Assembly (NCBI RefSeq): GCF_000340215.1
Contig: NW_006921536.1
Coordinates: 1,022,405 to 1,086,404 of the forward strand
Direction of reading: 5' to 3'
Length of the DNA stretch: 64,000 nucleotides
Origin: Pseudocercospora fijiensis CIRAD86
Taxonomy: Eukaryota; Ascomycota; Dothideomycetes; Mycosphaerellales; Mycosphaerellaceae
The position numbers were made by a program, and so were the translations under genes. A model generated the notes under the pieces. It was given only the letters and a program-made list of their open reading frames with translations. It made no database searches and had not been told where the DNA came from. This document shows positions 45,711 through 57,439 of this stretch, piece after piece. The first letter of the stretch is position 1; every line of letters begins with the position of its first letter.

Positions 45711-46499
45711 CTTATTGCACCGTATGCTCTTACAGACACTATAATATATATAGCAAGGATAGATACGTAGGGCGATAATATACATCGAGCGCTCGTAAAA
45801 GCACCCTTCGAGAAGCTACGATAGCCCTCTTACGTTAACGCCCTCTATTACTTAGACTCTCCTTAGAACGATCATTCCGATAACTAGTTACTATACAAGG
45901 TAGAGAAAACGAATAGGAGCGTCTAGGGATCTAATTAACTAGCGGCACTAAGTAGCTATAGAAGCATACACTCCGAAGTATACTAGCATTATATATAGCC
46001 TCTATGCTACGCGTAATACGCAACAATTAACGCATTCTATTACTAACTATAGTACGCGAGGTATGTAGGAAGGGACTTATTAAGCGAAATACGATAGCGA
46101 TCGCTAAAGCGACACTTATTAGTACCTAGACAACAATAGAGTGTAACCGCGCCCTTAGTATTAGAGACACTGCGAAAAAAAGGTTGTCGAGCGCGTTGTA
46201 GTCGTATAGCAATGTTAATGCGCTTGCTAGAAGAGGAGGCGTACTATAGTCGGATAATAGTCTTAATACGCTTACTAGAAGGGGAGGCGTACTATAGTCG
46301 AATAGTAGTCTTAATACGCAAAGGGCTATAGTCGTATAGTAGCAGTAAAGACTAAGACTAAGCGCCTTCGGGCTTAAGTATACTAGAGGCCCTTACGCAA
46401 CGACTAAGGTTATTATAACTAATAGTCCTAACGAAGGCGTTACGCCGACTTAACTAGATACGCGTATATTATCCTATAAAGAATCCGAACGTAGGAAGC

Positions 46500-46730
46500 C
46501 TATAGCCGCTACTTAAGGTGTACCTTACTAAAGAGTTTTTACCGAGTTAGACCTATAGCAATACTACGAACCTATTAACCTACTTAGTCTATTAACCTAC
46601 TTAGTAGGAGAGTCGCTATCGAGCCGCTACTTAAGGTATACCTTACTAAAGAGTTTTTACCGAGTTAGACCGTTAGCCGCATTATAGGTATACCTTACTA
46701 AAGAGTTTTTACCTCCGCTAATCTATCCGA
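46500..46730. repeat. diverged tandem repeat with ccttactaaagagtttttacc unit
   Basis: The element ccttactaaagagtttttacc occurs three times (near 46526, 46640 and 46692) with related flanks, in a gene-poor part of the inserted element. Confidence 0.6.
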
Positions 46731-47099
46731 GACCCGTAGTCTGTTACACTAAGACAAGACTGCGATCTAATAATAACTATGCTCTTTCGGTTAAATGCGT
46801 AGTCGACGCCCGCTAAAGCTATAGTACACCTACTCGCTAGGAGAGTCGCCTCGCAACGTCTTGCTTAGCAAAGCCTATCGGAGACTAAACCTCGAAGAGA
46901 AAGGACTAAACAAACCACCTACCGAGGAACCTTAACTATTAGACAAGCGGCTCTATCGGTAGCAAGCCGTAGAACTAGTAAGGAATAGTATTAATCGCTA
47001 TAGAGCTACCTATATGCAACAAAGAGGTATCGATACTATTACTATTAGAAGCCGATAGCTAGTGTATTGCTAGGGGTATTAGTGTGTTAGTATATTAGT

Positions 47100-47125
47100 G
47101 TATATAGAAGAAGAAGAAGAAGAAG

Positions 47126-47156
<31 letters not shown>
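47100..47156. repeat. (gaa)n microsatellite
   Basis: About 17 GAA units lie between the converging genes of the inserted element. Confidence 0.85.
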
Positions 47157-47499
47157 TAAACTAGGAAGCGTAGGTCTATATTAGCGCATCGTAGGTAAGG
47201 TTTGCCTCTACTAATAGGATTGCGCTATTTAGCTATAATAGCAAGGCAATAATAACGGCTATACATCATCGCACTTTTAACGTAATAGTCGAATGCCTAA
47301 GGCTAGAATTGCTAGCGACTAGAGGTATAGGCAAGGACTTCGCATTAGGCTATAGCTAGTTTAAAAAGCTCTTCGGTACGATAATTACAACGACTATTTA
47401 GAATATGCTCTACGCTCGTTAGCCGACGCAGCTCTTTATTAAAATTACCGGAGGCCTCCTTTAGTATTAGGCGCTCTAAATTCATACAAACGCTAGTTA

Positions 47500-47780
47500 T
47501 TAAGCTATTATCGTACGCCTAGCTAAACCCTTCGATTTTACAAGCATCCCCGACGAGGCACGCAATCTAGTCTACCGCTACTACTTCGCCGCTAGGCACG
47601 CAATCTAGTCTACGGAGCTATTAGCTATTAAGCTATTATCGTACGCCTAGCCTAGCTAGCTATTAAGCTATTATCGTACGCCTAGCCTAGCTAGCTATTA
47701 AACTATTATCGTACGCCTAGCTAAACCCTTCGACTTTATAAGCATCCCCGACGAGGCACGCACTCTAGTCTACTACTACT
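47500..47780. repeat. tandem and interspersed gctattatcgtacgcctagc repeats
   Basis: Four copies of a roughly 40 bp unit containing attaagctattatcgtacgcctag occur together with duplicated flanking blocks (gacgaggcacgca...). Confidence 0.65.
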
Positions 47781-48599
47781 ACTTCGCCGCTAACCGCACT
47801 TTTAGCGCAATAGCCGCCCGCTGCTAGTTTAGTGCCTAAGGCTACATACTAGGCTATTAACTAGAAGCTAGGCTAGTGAACAGAAGCTAGGCTAGTAAAT
47901 AGAAGCTATTAACGAGAGCTAAATAATAAATACATTAGATTAGATTGCTATATACCTAGACACCGAATATGCCGAATATAAAAGCTATTTTAATTCTATC
48001 CTTAATCGCTGTAATACCCTAGTCTATAGCTATAGCTATTGTAACAGCCTTATTATTATCTTAGTCTAGATCCTAATACTCGGTATAATCGAAGTGGCTA
48101 GCAGTAGCAGCGGTCTCTTAGATAGCACTATATATAAGTATTAGGTCGTCGCTATCGTCTATTCTACTACTAGCTCTACTAGTTCCACTAGTTCTACTAG
48201 CTCTACTAGTGCTAGTACGACTAGCATCGTAAACTAGGTTACGATTAGCATCGTTAGACTATAGTATGTCTAGGTCTGCGAGTGCTACGCCGTATAGCAT
48301 ACTGCTAGCTATAGTATAGAAGCCGAGATTGCTACTACTACTGCTACTGCTATCGTCTGCGCCTAATGCCTAGATATATCCTGCCGGTAGTGGACCGTCG
48401 CCTAACTAAGCAAAGCTATTAGCATCTATGTATAGCTTATTTGCCTTATTAATAGCCCTAGCACCGAGTAGACTACGATCTCCGCTATGTCCGTTAAGTC
48501 CGTAGCTACGAGCATCGGTACTATTAATGCTATCGACGCTATTATTGCCTGCCCCGTTCGTACTTATAGTTACATACCGAGAACGAGCGCTATAAGCTT

Positions 48600-51100
48600 C
48601 ATTTAATGCCTTAATTGCTAGTACTAGCTTACTAATACTAATCTACTAAATATCGTCCGATAGGGCATAATTATCCTCGGGAGAATCCTTACTAACTAGC
48701 TATCGCTCTGTAAGGCTATCTCGGAATAGCTTGTCGGCTATACTTAGTATATCGGTTACGGCGTTCTTGTTAGTATAGTAATTAGTACCTTCGACACCGA
48801 TCGCAGATATAAATATCTTCTTTAATACTCGAGCTACGCGGCGATTACCGGCCTTCTTACGAGCGATAGCGGCTATATTATAGGTCGAGTTACTAAAGTA
48901 GTTTAGGTCTAGAGTTAGGTCGTTATTAATGAGCTCGATTTCCTTATCTATAGCGATGCCTTTGCCTTCCTTGCCTAAGGGATTTACGATAGAGATAGCT
49001 ATTAATACTCGACGTAACGGCTAATCCTATTCGAGTAACTAGCGGAATTCTAGCATATGCTTCGCGTAGTTAGTCTGGTTGGTTCTAAGGAATAGAACGA
49101 TAAGGTAGTCTACTATACGCTTTAAGTAACTAACATCTATTTTCCGGATAGCGGTACGTATTGTTATTAGCTCCTCGATCTATGTAAGTAAGCGGCATAT
49201 AGTAGTACAATTAGCATCCTAGATAAGGACCTTATCCTTACTAACATACTTATTCTGCTATGCCTCCTTAGTAAACGCCTTAGTCTAGATGTTCTCGACT
49301 ATTTATAGATACTACCCCGGCTCGAGATTAGAGATAGCGACCTTTAGTACCTCGATCCGGCTCTTCGACTTATCGGAATAGTCTAAAAAACCCTACGAGT
49401 CTATCTTATACTAGAAGCAGGCAGTAATACGGCTACGGAATATACGATATAGTAGGTTTAAGACAAGGAAGTATTTAGGGTTCTCTTTGCTAATGCCTTT
49501 TATCGTATAGAATAAGGCATCGCCGACTAAGGAATAGGCAAGCTATACTTTATCGGAATTCTTATCGAAGTAGGTCTTAACGATGCCGTACGCTTTGTTT
49601 ATACAGACATGTAGCTAGCTAGGCACGATTACGCCCTAGTCGTATCGATTATACGAGCGCTCCGACTCGACGCCTTCCGCTTAATAGCTATTAAAACGGG
49701 CACAAGTTATCTAGTCTCCGACGATTAGATACAGCCGACTCTTCTTGTCGCGCGCGGCAATCTGTTTAGTAGAGTTACTAGGTTGTAGCTAATATCCGAA
49801 GTCCTTATCCTTATCTAGCTATATATTATCGAGGAAGATGTCCTTTAGAACCTCCTTAGATCTAGCAATCGATACCTTATCGTTTATCGATAGCTTTATT
49901 AGGACGAGATTAGTAGCTTCTTCCGGGTCTATAATATCGATTATTAGCTATACAAAGCGTTCGGTTTTAGTGCCCGGACGGAGATACTTAGTACTAATTC
50001 CGAGTGCTATATCGAGACTCTACGTAATAGTCGACTAATATCGTATCTCGAAATCGTAACTCTCGAATATACCCTTTAGCTCTAGTCTAAATACGATACC
50101 TAATGCCTAGTCGATATAGTACAACGAGAGGTACTTACGGGTTCTATACTTCGCGTCCTCGGTAAGATTTCCTAGGATGTGTTTATAGCTAAGCTCCGAG
50201 TTTAAATTAATTATATCCTTAGTTAAACCTTCTGCTAGAATACGCTCGTTAATACCGATATAGGAGGTAGTTATATTTAGTATCTCCGTACGGTTACCCT
50301 GCTTCTAGACGCCCTTACGATTCTTCTACTTAACTAGGTTATCGTATACCGAGAAACTCCGCTTGTCTCGAGCTATTACGATTATACGCTAGTCCTAAAC
50401 TGCCTCTGTCTTCCGCATTAGTACCTAAATCGTGCGAGCGGCACTAGACAGGCCTATATTGTTAATAACACTAATTATATAGTATAGCACACTACTAGTA
50501 ACTAGGTATAGGCCGAATTGCTTACCGAATATAGAAGCCTTCTTTAAGGAGATCGAGCGAACAGCTATCTATATTATTACTATAATACGCTTGCGGAGGC
50601 GGTCCTACTTATACGGAGGCGACTCGTTCGTAGTCTTATCGAGTAGGATCTTCTTATTCGGAAGCAGCTTACGTAGAAGATCTATCTAGGTTAGTATAGT
50701 GTTTTCGATAACACTATATATCTCCTATAGGTTAACCTCCTTTATCGAATCTTCCGGCTTATACTAGTTAAAGAAAGGTTTACTAATAAGCTTCTTAAGT
50801 TCGTTGCGAATAACTCGAGCTAAGACGATATACTTATATTTAAGGGCAGCTATAGACTAGCGGATATAGTTGCGATAAGTCCTATTTAGCTTCTCGCTAT
50901 AACTATTAAAGATTATTATCTACTGCTTAGATAGGAGCCTAGTACGCTTTATCTCTCCGAAGATATTAACGTACTTCTACTCGCGGGTACGACGCTAACT
51001 ACGAACGCGTTAAGTGCCTCGAGTAGTTCTATTCTATTAAATACGTCGCTAAGGGCTAGTAGCGGCGGCGGCGGCGGCGGCGGCGAGTCGAGTCTGCTAT
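48600..51100 (-). pseudogene. DUF6589-like transposon protein, RIP-degraded
   Basis: The minus strand reads as one long protein if TAG and TAA are taken as mutated Gln or Trp codons. Recognisable stretches include ALKYKYIVLARVIRNELKKL near 50830-50770, and LYLIVGDQITCARFNSY near 49750-49700, followed by a dR-like segment and PSQLHVCINKAYGIVKTYF near 49630-49560. A GDQLT-type motif followed by a loop and a GLFH-like motif is characteristic of DUF6589 proteins, which I recall from fungal transposons next to helicases. The assignment rests on these motifs only. Whether it is the transposase is an inference. Confidence 0.5.
51060..51090. repeat. (ggc)n microsatellite
   Basis: Nine or so GGC units lie at the 5' end of the minus-strand gene. 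Confidence 0.7.
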
Positions 51101-51596
51101 CGAGTCTAGCGGCGTAGTACTACAGCTGTGCTAGCATCTTCCGTATTTTCCTTATCTACGAGTTTATTACAATTATCCTCCTCGATATCGCTAAATAGAT
51201 CGATAGCCTCGTCTTCTTCGATAGGAGCCTCCTCTACCTCTTCTAGTACGATATTATTATCGCTAAGATCCTCCTGCTTATATGTTTCCGCCTTATATAT
51301 ATCCTTATTAGCGACTGCCTAGAATAGAGCCTCTCTACGTACCTCTTCGTCGATAGTAGCCTTTTCGTCGATAGCGGCCTCCTTATTAGTAGCTATCTAG
51401 CGCTCTGCCTCGATACGTTGCTAGTCTATATTAAGCGTAGCTTGTATACTAGCATCTGCCTCGGAATCTAGGTTTAATTTAGATAATAGCTTAGACAACT
51501 TATTCGGGTATAGATTTAGCGGTAGGCTAGAAAGCGCACTTAGTAGGTCTAGTAGGTCGGAGTCTAGTAGGTCGACGTCGGATATATTAGCGGTAG

Positions 51597-51723
51597 ATGC
51601 GAGTAGTAGATACGAGTAGTAGATGCGAGTAGTAGATACGAGTAGTAAATGCGAGTAGTAGATACGAGGCGGAAGAAGCTAAGAGCAAGAGGAAGAAGAA
51701 GAAGAAGAAGGGCGGCAGCCCGC
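51597..51723 (+). repeat. inner inverted repeat, right arm
   Basis: A (gagtagtagatac)n tandem repeat is followed by cgaggcggaagaagctaag, a gaa run and ggcggcagcccgc. It is the reverse complement of 40941-41041. Confidence 0.75.
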
Positions 51724-52675
51724 TATTATACCTGTAGCTTAAAGCGGCAAAGCCCTATTGCCTTTAGGCCTACTTAAATAAAGAGCGTATAAATAAGGCC
51801 TTTTTTTCGAATTACTAATAGCGATATACGACATACGATATACGATACACAATATACGATATATAGAGACAGTCTACCTTAACGCGTATCCGAAGCTAAA
51901 TAAGACTGTGTTTTACGAGGTTTCTTAGCGCGACAAACGACGGCCTATAGGAAGCCGCCTATAGAAGGCCGCCTATACGTAGGATCTTCTATCGCTTAAT
52001 ACACAACCGAGAATAGTTAGTAGACAATATGCTAGTGCTAGTGCTAGTGCTAGTGCTAGCTTTTAGTGCTAGCTTTTAGTAATAGCTAAGTAACCTCCGC
52101 TACTTAGACACAACACAATAATACTACGCTCTATACAAATATAGCTTATATTAAAGTGATCAAGAATTGGCTATTCTAGAACCTCCGAGTTATTACTTGT
52201 CGAGATCCGAAGGTCTTATTTCGAGTACCTAGCTTAGCTCCGCTTAAGAGCTAGTAGATAGCAGGTATACATTTTCTCGATATATAGCTTATACAAACAG
52301 CACTTAGGATTAGCCGGTCTACAACCTCCTAGTTATAGATGTGTGTATTTCCTATATTAGATATTAGGTAGCAGCGCTCTATAACAATCCGTCGTATACG
52401 TATATCTACCCGTAGTAAGGATTGCTTGTTTTCTTTACAACTATACGTCGCATTTGAATATTATATATACAGAATGACTTAGAAATGGCAGGGCTATAAC
52501 ATGTATGCATTAAATTGTGGTATTCTGCGCTAGTTAGTAATCTTTTATTTTTATAAGGATAATACTACAGATTTGGCACATTTGTCCTTAGACCCTTGCT
52601 AGCGTAAGGAGGTTAGTGTGGTTTAGTGTATAGGTATATAGGTCTAGTCGCGTAGTAGTCCGATATAGAATAGTT

Positions 52676-52750
52676 AGAGGTAGAAGGTAGAAGGTAGAAG
52701 GTAGAAGGTAGAAGGTAGAAGGTAGAAGGTAGAAGGTAGAAGGTAGAAGG
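52676..52750 (+). repeat. (ggtagaa)n array near the right end of the insert
   Basis: About ten 7 bp units mirror the shorter (taccttc)n array at 40372-40405 near the left end, marking the outer inverted arms. Confidence 0.85.
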
Positions 52751-52839
52751 TAGTAAAGGTAGTAGTTAGAAAGAGCCTGCTACCTGCTGTACTAAAAACC
52801 TCCTTGCGCTTAAATAGCAAGGGGCTAAAACGGAGACAG

Positions 52840-55790
52840 CCTCGATCGCCTTTCTAGTGCCTACTACTACACTATATTAGACATTAAGGACGCCTATTAC
52901 CGCATCTATATTCGCAAGGGCGACGAATAGAAAACAGCCTTCTATACTCGTTATAGCTATTTCGAATACTTAGTTATACTATTTAGCCTAGCTAATGCCT
53001 CTACAATATTCTAGTCCTATATCAATCGGGCCTTGTTAGGCCTATTAGACTATCTCTATATAGTTTACCTAGATAACATCCTAGTTTATATACACTTACC
53101 TAACATTGCGGAGTACTAGGCTATAGTCCGTAAGGTGCTCGATCGCCTACGAGCCTATAGGCTATATTACAAGCCTTCTAAATGCACCTTCGCTACTAAG
53201 GAGGTAGCCTTCCTTAGTTTCATCGTATTAACTAATAGTATTAAGGCTAATCCTAATCGGATTAAAACAATTACTAAATAGCCTGTTCCTGCGTCTGTTA
53301 AGGAGCTTTAATCGTTCCTCGGCTTCGCCAATTTCTACCGCCGTTTTGTTAAGGGCTATTCGAGGCATATAATGCTATTAACTAAGCTTACTAAGACTAA
53401 GGCAAACCCTTCTAGAGAGTTTAGGTAGACTAATAAAACATAAGCCGCTTTTGACGGTCTAAAGCAACGCTTTACTAAAGTCCCCTTATTGCACTATTTC
53501 GTGCTAAGTAAGCAGATCCGAATTGAGACTAACGCTTTACAGTTCGCTATATCGGCTATTATATTATAGCAATTAGATAATAACTATTACTAGCACCCGA
53601 TTGCCTTCTTTTTACGAAAGATAATCGATATAGAACGTCGATACAAGACCTACGAGCAAGAGCTCTTAGCAATCGTAGAAGCCTTTAAGTATTAGCGCTA
53701 CTATCTTAACGGTACTTAGTACACTATTTAGGTCTGTATAGACTATAACAACCTCCGTAGAATTACGAAGGTTACTAGGGTTATAGGTCGATAGGCTAGA
53801 TAGGCCGTCTACCTCGCTAGGTTTGATTTTAATATATTATATTAGCTAGGCGTAAGTAACTCTACCGATAGCCTATCGAGGTGGCCTAATTACGATAGCG
53901 AGACTTAGCAATCTGTTAATTTATTGTTTCTAACCCTATAGCATAAGATTGCTATAGCCCGTATTGTTAATAAGTAAGCGTAGGATAAGCGGACTTCCGG
54001 ACCCCGCGGCGGCAATAAATACTATAGCGGAGTTGTCGTTCTTCTAGTATACGTTAAGAAGGACGTAGATCGCTCGAGCTATAATAACTCGATTAAAGAT
54101 ATTGCTATCTATAGCGATAGCACTATAGAAGAGGTTGCAGTAGTTCCGGCTACTAGTGCTACTAGATATATATAGTACGTACCTCGTTCGATAGCGAGGG
54201 TACTATTAAATAACCTTACAAATAAGGATAGTTAATCGTTTATAGATAAGCTATTACGTGCTTAGTAGAGGGACGCCTTTGCTATCGAGCGTATTAATAG
54301 GCTTATAAGTAGACGGGCGACTTAATCTAGCAAGAGTAATAGTTAGTCGATCGACGATAAAAGTTACTTAAAGTTTAAGGGTAGATACTATATCCCCGCT
54401 AAACAATCGATTAGACAAGAGCTTTTAAAGAGGCACTATAATAGTAAGCTCGCTAGTTACTATAGTATAGAGAGGTCGCACGAGTTACTATCGCGCACAT
54501 ACTACTAGCTAAATAGTAAGCGGTATATAAAGGAGTATATATAGACCTATATAGTATACTAGCGAGTTAAAGTACCGAAACACTTGCTGTTTAGCGAGTT
54601 GTCTTCACTCCCTATTCTAAAGAAGCTATTTGCTAAGCTTACAATAGATTTTATTATAGGCCTTCCGCCTACTAAGCGTAGGGGCAGTAAGGACATCTTC
54701 GATACTATCCTTATTATAGTAGATCGGTTTACTAAAGGCGCTCGATACATCCCGGTATAGAAGGATTGGACTACTATTAATATAGTAGAGGCTCTATAGA
54801 GCAACATCTTCTATACCTATTAGGGGACCCCTAAAGGGATAGTCTCTAACCGGGGCACGATATTTATATCCTATTATTAGAGCGAGATATACCTATAGCT
54901 AAGACTAAAGCATCGGCTATTAATAGCCTTCTATCTATAGACTAACGGTCAAATAGAGAGGTAGAATGCTACCCTGCAGTAGTACCTACGTAGCTACATT
55001 AATAAGAACCCTAACGATTAGGTTAACCTCCTATAGCCTACAGAATTCGTATACAATAATAGCGTATACTCGTTAACTAGGGTTTCGCCCTATATAGCTA
55101 TAATAGGCTAGAACGCTGCGTTACTATAAGATCTATTTAGCTCGCTCGAGGCCGAGCGTAAGGAAAGGGAAGCGCGTTGGGTACTAGTGCCTAAAACGCT
55201 AGCGGCTATCGAGAGGGTTTAAAAGATGCGAGAAATTCACGCTAGGATAGCTAACAAACTAGCAAAGGCCTAGGCCTATTAGAAGGCCTACTATAATAAG
55301 CACTATACGCTAATAACCTTTAAGCAAGGCGATATAGTTATACTAAGTACTAAGAACCTCCGTATCCGCAAACACCTATCGCCTAATAGCAAAACAAGGC
55401 CTAAGCTCGCACTAAGATACATTAGCCTATTCCGCATTCGAGAAGTTAAAGGCTCCGCCGTATAGGCCTATTAGTTATAGCTTCTACCTTATTACACTAT
55501 CTATAATACCTTCTATATATCCCTCCTTAAGCCGTACTACTAGCGCGAAGGCGATAAAGCGCCTACTAAGTTAGAAGAAATCTTAGCTAATAGTAAAGAA
55601 CTATAGTCTATAGAACGCATCCTAAAGCACCGAACTAGGTAGGGCAAGAAGGAATACCTATTAAGGTAGCAAGGCTATTTACCTAAATAGGACTCGTAGG
55701 AGGCTAAAGATTCCTTCGAGGATATAGCTAAGTTGTTAAACGAGTATTAGACTAGCGTAAAGAACAAGAAGAAGGCTAAAAGCTCGTAAT
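52840..55790 (+). mobile_element. Gypsy (Ty3) retrotransposon, right part, RIP-mutated
   Basis: This continues the reverse transcriptase broken at 40332: YYTILDIKDAYYRI, then YLDNILVY (the YxDD box) near 53070 and FLGFANFYRRFVKGY near 53320. RNase H follows at 53450-53700 (KTYEQELLAIVEAFK), then the integrase zinc region (RHYNSKLASYY near 54430) and the integrase core near 54640-55100 (LTIDFIIGLPPTK, DRFTKGARYIP, QTNGQIERQN). A chromodomain-like C-terminus lies near 55610-55750 (IERILKHRTRQGKKEYLL). The coding part runs into TGTTAC at 55790, the probable start of the 3' LTR. Confidence 0.85.
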
Positions 55791-56400
55791 GTTACTAAGG
55801 CTTAGGAATAATACTACCCCTAGGGTACTATTAGCTAACTAATTAGAGGCCGGCAAACTAGGACAATAAGACTATACTACTATAGTAAACGCGTACCGAG
55901 TGTTAACAAGCGCGCTATAACGCGTCGACTAATCGCATACTCTTTTAAGGGCTCTACCTCTTTACTAATGCGCCCTATAGGGCCTTCTCTTAGTATTAGG
56001 TCCCCCTTTTATCTCTTTATCCTATCGAAGATAATAGTGTCGCGCTACGAGCTAGTAGTGTGCCGGCGGCCGGCGCGGCTATATTAGTAACGGTGTTACG
56101 GAGTATGTTACTATTTAAGAAAGGAAGGACACAGCTATATTAGTAACGGTATTGCCGAGTTATTATTAGTTAGAGAAGGAAATTAGAAGAAGGTAAAGTT
56201 AGCGCTAAGACGACTAGCGCCGCTATTATTAACATTACCTACTATTATTACTACGCCTATAGACACAACCTTACCTATACTACGAGCCTAAGGTACTAAG
56301 GGGTTAATTAAAACTTTAATCAAAACTTTAATTAAAACTTTAAGCCGCTTAAAAGATTAAGCGACTAATAGACTAACTAACTAAGGGCAAAACTATAGAG
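55790..56400 (+). repeat. probable 3' LTR of the Gypsy element, end not defined
   Basis: The sequence starts TGTTACTAAGG and has a CCCC-tag-GGG palindrome at about 55815-55827, similar to LTR starts of fungal Gypsy elements and to two other sites in the window (60852 and 62676). I could not find the matching 5' copy, so the right edge is a guess. Three attaaaactttaa repeats lie near 56300-56345. Confidence 0.45.
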
Positions 56401-57430
56401 CTAAGCTAGCTAGGGTCGAGCTTGCGGATAATAGGTTACTCCTCGATCTTTCCGACCCTTTAAGCGAGGCAAACCTCTACTACTATACTTATAATAGCCT
56501 TTACCTATAGAAACTAGTATAGGCGGGACGAGTAGGTCGTAGATATAGGTATATATATAGGGAACTATGTGCTATAGGCCTAGTACTCGATGCTTCTTAG
56601 GTAACTACGAGAGGTCGGCGTAGTATTATATATTTCGAAATAAAAGTATTATAAGCATTAGAAGAAGAGAATAGTTATAGGGAAAGCTACATTGCAGCTA
56701 GATAAGATACATTTCTTATATCTATCCTGCTATATGTTATCGTAGCTATATCTCCCTATAATATATATATATATATTAGAGGTATAAAAAGGGGAGAGAG
56801 GGTACAAGTGTGTACGCCTGTACTAAGCCGGGTTTCCCTACTATATTTTCCCTCCCGGACTAAGAAGTCTGCCCTTAGACTAACGCTTCCTTACCTCCTA
56901 GACTAAGAAACCTTAAATACGCAAAGAAACCAAACTAACTATCCTATAAAGGTATCCTAGCTAGCTAGCTACTATACCCTATTACTTACTTCTTTCTACT
57001 ACGAGTCGCTAGTCTACTATAGTTACCTCTACGGCCCTAGCCGCTATAATCGCCCCTTCGCCCTTGCTAGTTAAATTAGTCGATAAGGGCCTAGGTCCGC
57101 GTCGCCTTAGCCTATATATCCTAGCGGGTCTATCGCTTATTCGGATTAGCTATAGGATTCGTAGGCTGCTTTAAAGAAGATAGCTAAGGAGGCTGTTTCT
57201 TAGGGGTACTAAGCTACTAGGAGTTAACGTTCGGGAGTACTCTACTAGGAGTAGAGACTTTTAAAGCGTAGGTAGCAGGTTTCGCTAAAGGGGCGCTAGA
57301 CTACCGCTAGTTAGTAGGAAGGTCTGCCTTACTAGGCTCCTACTAGTATATAAATCCCTAGCCTCCCTAATTAAACTCCTCCCTAGTGTTAGGCGTAGGC
57401 TAATATCGGTAGAAGTTATCCTAGTTTAGG
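56401..57430. other. non-coding repeat sequence with LTR-like promoter
   Basis: A GGTATAAAAAGGGG box follows an (at)n run near 56758-56800, as in an LTR promoter. No protein is readable, and the rest is TA-rich. Confidence 0.4.
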
Positions 57431-57439
57431 CGTATATAC

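Larger units (their letters stand above)
40333..52839. mobile_element. 12.5 kb DNA transposon inserted in the Gypsy element (helicase + DUF6589-like)
   Basis: The Gypsy reverse transcriptase is colinear across this insert, and CCTCGATC is present on both sides (40325-40332 and 52840-52847) as a probable 8 bp target duplication. The arms are inverted relatives: (taccttc)n at 40372-40405 mirrors (ggtagaa)n at 52676-52750, ctaaggacaaat at 40495 mirrors the minus strand near 52590, and about 100 bp at 40941-41041 mirror 51620-51723. A plus-strand helicase and a minus-strand DUF6589-like protein converge on a repeat-rich centre. Helicase plus this partner suggests an AcademH-like element; this is an inference. 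The element is RIP-mutated throughout. Confidence 0.7.

Noticed and set aside
56758..56775. (at)n run considered as an origin or centromere signal
   Set aside because: It is very short, lies before an LTR-like TATA box, and has no further support.
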